From: Lateolabrax maculatus
Taxonomy: Eukaryota; Chordata; Actinopteri; Acropomatiformes; Lateolabracidae
Reading direction: 5' to 3'
Assembly (NCBI GenBank): GCA_031216445.1
Contig: CM062202.1
Coordinates: 2,525,001-2,589,000, forward strand
DNA length: 64,000 nt
Shown here: piece by piece, positions 62,468-64,000 of the stretch
Position numbering within the stretch: the stretch's first letter is position 1
Layout: each line of letters starts with the position of its first letter
Notes under the pieces: model-generated
What the model was told of the DNA's origin: nothing
The model's database searches: none
Seen by the model: only the letters and a program-made list of their open reading frames with translations
Program-made: the position numbers and the translations under genes

Positions 62468-63853
62468 CATTATTCACTATGAATGTGTGTGGGACATACA
62501 GTAATGTAAAGCGAGCCCTCTGTGTCTTATCCTGCAGATTAGAATATGTGCAGTTTCATGTCAGTGCATAACAGCTTTGGTGACTCCTGATGGTAATTTC
62601 CCTCTCACATTTTCACTCTGTTGTTTCTTCAGTCTCCCGGTTTTATTACTCCATCTGGTTCTTTCTTGTTTACCCCACCTCCCTCCATCCTTTTCACAGC
62701 AGTAATAATAACAGATCTGATGTCACAGTTGCCATGGCAGCCGTGTGATGACTTGGCTGGTTGAATTGGCCTGCTTGTCTAGTGGCCGACTTCACACTTC
62801 AGTCACAGAGACAAAATAGAACTAAATTAAACAAAAATGTATTGCACAGGACATATGAGATTAGAATAGAACACATTGAAATGAAACAAATAAATTGATT
62901 ATATACCAGAATACAACCGAATGTAATTGATCAGTGCAGATATTACAATTACATGGATTTGGATCCAACTATCGGCTGTGCATGCTCATGCACTCATGAT
63001 GAGCTAAGTAATGTCAATGTTTCAAAACAGTTCCACCATTAACTAATCTGCTTCCCTGTATTGAAATCCTATGTCCTGATTCTTATCAAACCACTACTAT
63101 TCACACTTTGACCAGTAGAGTATTTATAATGGAGAGTCTGTGTTAAACTGGCTTCTTTGTTCGTAACTCAGGCACACAGTTAAAGCTGTTGTTGGACCTA
63201 CATTATGTAGATTAAGGCCACCTATCTGGGTCTGTTACACATCAGGATCCCCATCAGTAGAACTACAGAAACGACAAAGCTCAGGGGTTTACTGTGTCTG
63301 TTCTGTGATCTGGGAAAAGGTAAAATGTAGATTTTCGAGCTGAAAAAATTTATAATTTAGTTGACCAACAAAATTTAATTGGCAACACTTTTGATAAGTA
63401 ATTGTTTTAAATCACTTATCCAGCAATAGTGCCAAAGATTATCATGTTCAAACTTCTCTAATGTGAGCATTTGTAAATTGCACATCTTTGAGTTTTGGGC
63501 TGTTTGTCAGACGAAACAAGCAATAGCATGACGTTATAGTTACTTTCAGCTCTCTTTCATTTTACATTTTAATTTGTTTGATAAAATTATAATACAAAAA
63601 ACAAAGAGTTTAACAAACTCGTGATTATCTTGATGAGATGATAGTGAAAATGTGCAGAATGGCTTAATGTGCTAAGTTTGTTTCCAAATATATTTGTTGT
63701 ACACATTACAAACTTGCTGTTGGTTCTTGATGTGATTGATTTGCCTGCTTCACTCATTGGCAAATTGACTGTTTATTGCCTTGTGGCTGTGATAATCGTT
63801 TCAATGGAGCAGTGCATGTAGATCTGTTACATAACTATTCTTATTAAACCACG

Positions 63854-63874
63854 CTGCTGCTGCTGCTGCTGCTG
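63854..63874. repeat. (CTG)7 trinucleotide array
   Basis: Seven CTG units followed by TTG; no open frame evident. Confidence 0.9.
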
Positions 63875-64000
63875 TTGTTTTTGAGGTGTTTAAAGGGACA
63901 GCTTCAAGATAAATGAATCCTTCTTATCAGTAATTTCAATTCAGGTAAAAAAAAAAAATAAGGATTTTATTATCCAGAGTATAAAGAACATACACATTTT

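Larger units (their letters stand above)
51333..64000 (+). other. probable long first intron of the downstream gene
   Basis: 12.7 kb with no secure coding exon. It contains a few simple repeats (55642-55670, 60903-60986, 63854-63877), a MITE fragment at 58740-58857 and a strong hairpin at 62333-62467. It may instead contain small exons I cannot confirm (54872-54954, 57196-57239). Confidence 0.4.

Noticed and set aside
63854..63874. (CTG)7 as a polyglutamine or polyleucine coding repeat
   Set aside because: No open frame or splice context surrounds it.

Overview
This window is nuclear DNA from a ray-finned fish. Three things point there: vertebrate-type GT-AG introns, a very high density of (GT/CA)n microsatellites, and several dispersed repeats that I recognise as common in teleosts, especially percomorphs. 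I see no prokaryotic genes, no rRNA or tRNA, no CRISPR array and no viral gene.

Layout. Positions 1 to about 13,020 are non-coding, with microsatellites and transposon remnants. From about 13.0 to 42.7 kb, on the + strand, lies one complete protein-coding gene: pak1, the p21-activated serine/threonine kinase 1. A probable untranslated first exon ends at 13221. Fourteen coding exons run from the ATG at 15422 to the TAG ending at 38727. The exons join in frame with consistent intron phases and give 562 residues: Nck/Grb2-type proline motifs, CRIB/autoinhibitory segment, acidic stretch, PIX-binding motif, a Pro/Ala-rich linker, and a complete kinase domain with K316, D406, the DFG at 424-426 and activation-loop T440. 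The 3' UTR starts with a long (CT)n run; its end is uncertain, with candidate poly(A) signals at 41475, 42376 and 42707.

Positions 42.7 to 51.0 kb are intergenic. They include a candidate conserved non-coding block near 43.75-43.92 kb, an (AT)32 tract and dispersed repeats. At 51.06-51.33 kb a CpG-rich block ends in a good splice donor and looks like the promoter and untranslated first exon of a second + strand gene. Its coding part is not securely visible; most of 51.3-64 kb reads as a long first intron. Two short exon-like segments (54872-54954 and 57196-57239) are weak candidates only.

The most interesting structure is in pak1 splicing. Coding exon 3, inside the autoinhibitory region, has a (TG)n tract as its acceptor pyrimidine tract and a complementary (CA)n tract starting in its donor. 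Three further pak1 donors also abut dinucleotide arrays. Other items are two strong hairpins (6458-6500 and 62333-62467), a 21-C run, a possible CTCF site, loss of the PAK1 Thr212-Pro phosphosite, and a triplicated motif in the second intron. I found nothing that amounts to a wholly new biological system.
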